Assembly: GCA_016859345.1 (NCBI GenBank)
Contig: CM029122.1
Coordinates: forward strand, 479,501-543,500
DNA: 64,000 nucleotides
Source: Istiophorus platypterus
Lineage: Eukaryota; Chordata; Actinopteri; Istiophoriformes; Istiophoridae
Direction of reading: 5' to 3'
Numbering within the stretch: position 1 is the stretch's first letter. The stretch itself is not shown here. The text below holds more notes on this DNA, generated by a model that worked only from the letters and a program-made list of their open reading frames with translations, was not told the DNA's origin and did no database searches.

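Noticed and set aside
1..64000. CRISPR arrays, prokaryotic operons, tRNA or rRNA genes, viral genes
   Set aside because: None seen; the whole window is a spliced vertebrate gene.

Overview
The window is a piece of one very large vertebrate gene, titin (ttn), read on the + strand. It runs from just after the Z-repeats of the Z-disc part, through the elastic I-band, into the PEVK segment; both ends of the gene lie outside. The deduced protein matches vertebrate titin domain for domain. Small AT-rich introns, teleost-type interspersed repeats and many CA/TA microsatellites point to a teleost fish, probably a percomorph. I cannot tell which teleost titin paralogue this is.

Layout: (1) 538-8846, the end of the Z-disc insert and Z-disc Ig domains Z3-Z9 plus I1, several split over two exons. 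(2) 8929-20202, the proximal tandem Ig domains I2-I15, mostly one exon per domain. (3) 21999-23836, three in-frame exons in the position of the mammalian novex exons; no novex-3-like terminal exon is seen. (4) 24184-27876, the single N2B exon with two Igs, a long N2B unique sequence (about 885 residues) and one more Ig. (5) 28476-47421, the distal tandem Ig region. It holds four complete six-domain super-repeats (A-F, 24 exons), then a local family of one duplicated domain type (called G here) with three intact and five decayed copies, then two closing Igs. (6) 47930-52780, the N2A region: I80, N2A unique sequence, I81, an 18-base micro-exon and I83; the human I82 domain has no counterpart. 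(7) 52877-64000, the PEVK region: many short exons, an exon with four exact-length 84-base repeats, a 1.5-kb low-homology exon, duplicated EKKPS exons and a long exon still open at the window edge.

Almost all exons start and end in phase 1, so whole Ig or PEVK exons can be skipped or added without a frame change. This is how titin isoforms of different stiffness are made. The exceptions (phase 0 or 2) fall in the Z-disc part, I12/I13 and N2A.

The most unusual part is 40591-45244. An Ig exon type was repeatedly duplicated and most copies then died by stop codons, frameshifts or splice-site loss. Two dead copies keep full length and both splice sites, so they could act as poison exons. A duplicated 3' splice site at I12, an Ig exon that lost all three core residues, and the N2A domain loss are further points to check. 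All coordinates are my reading of splice sites and frames by eye, with comparison to human titin from memory; no alignment was run.
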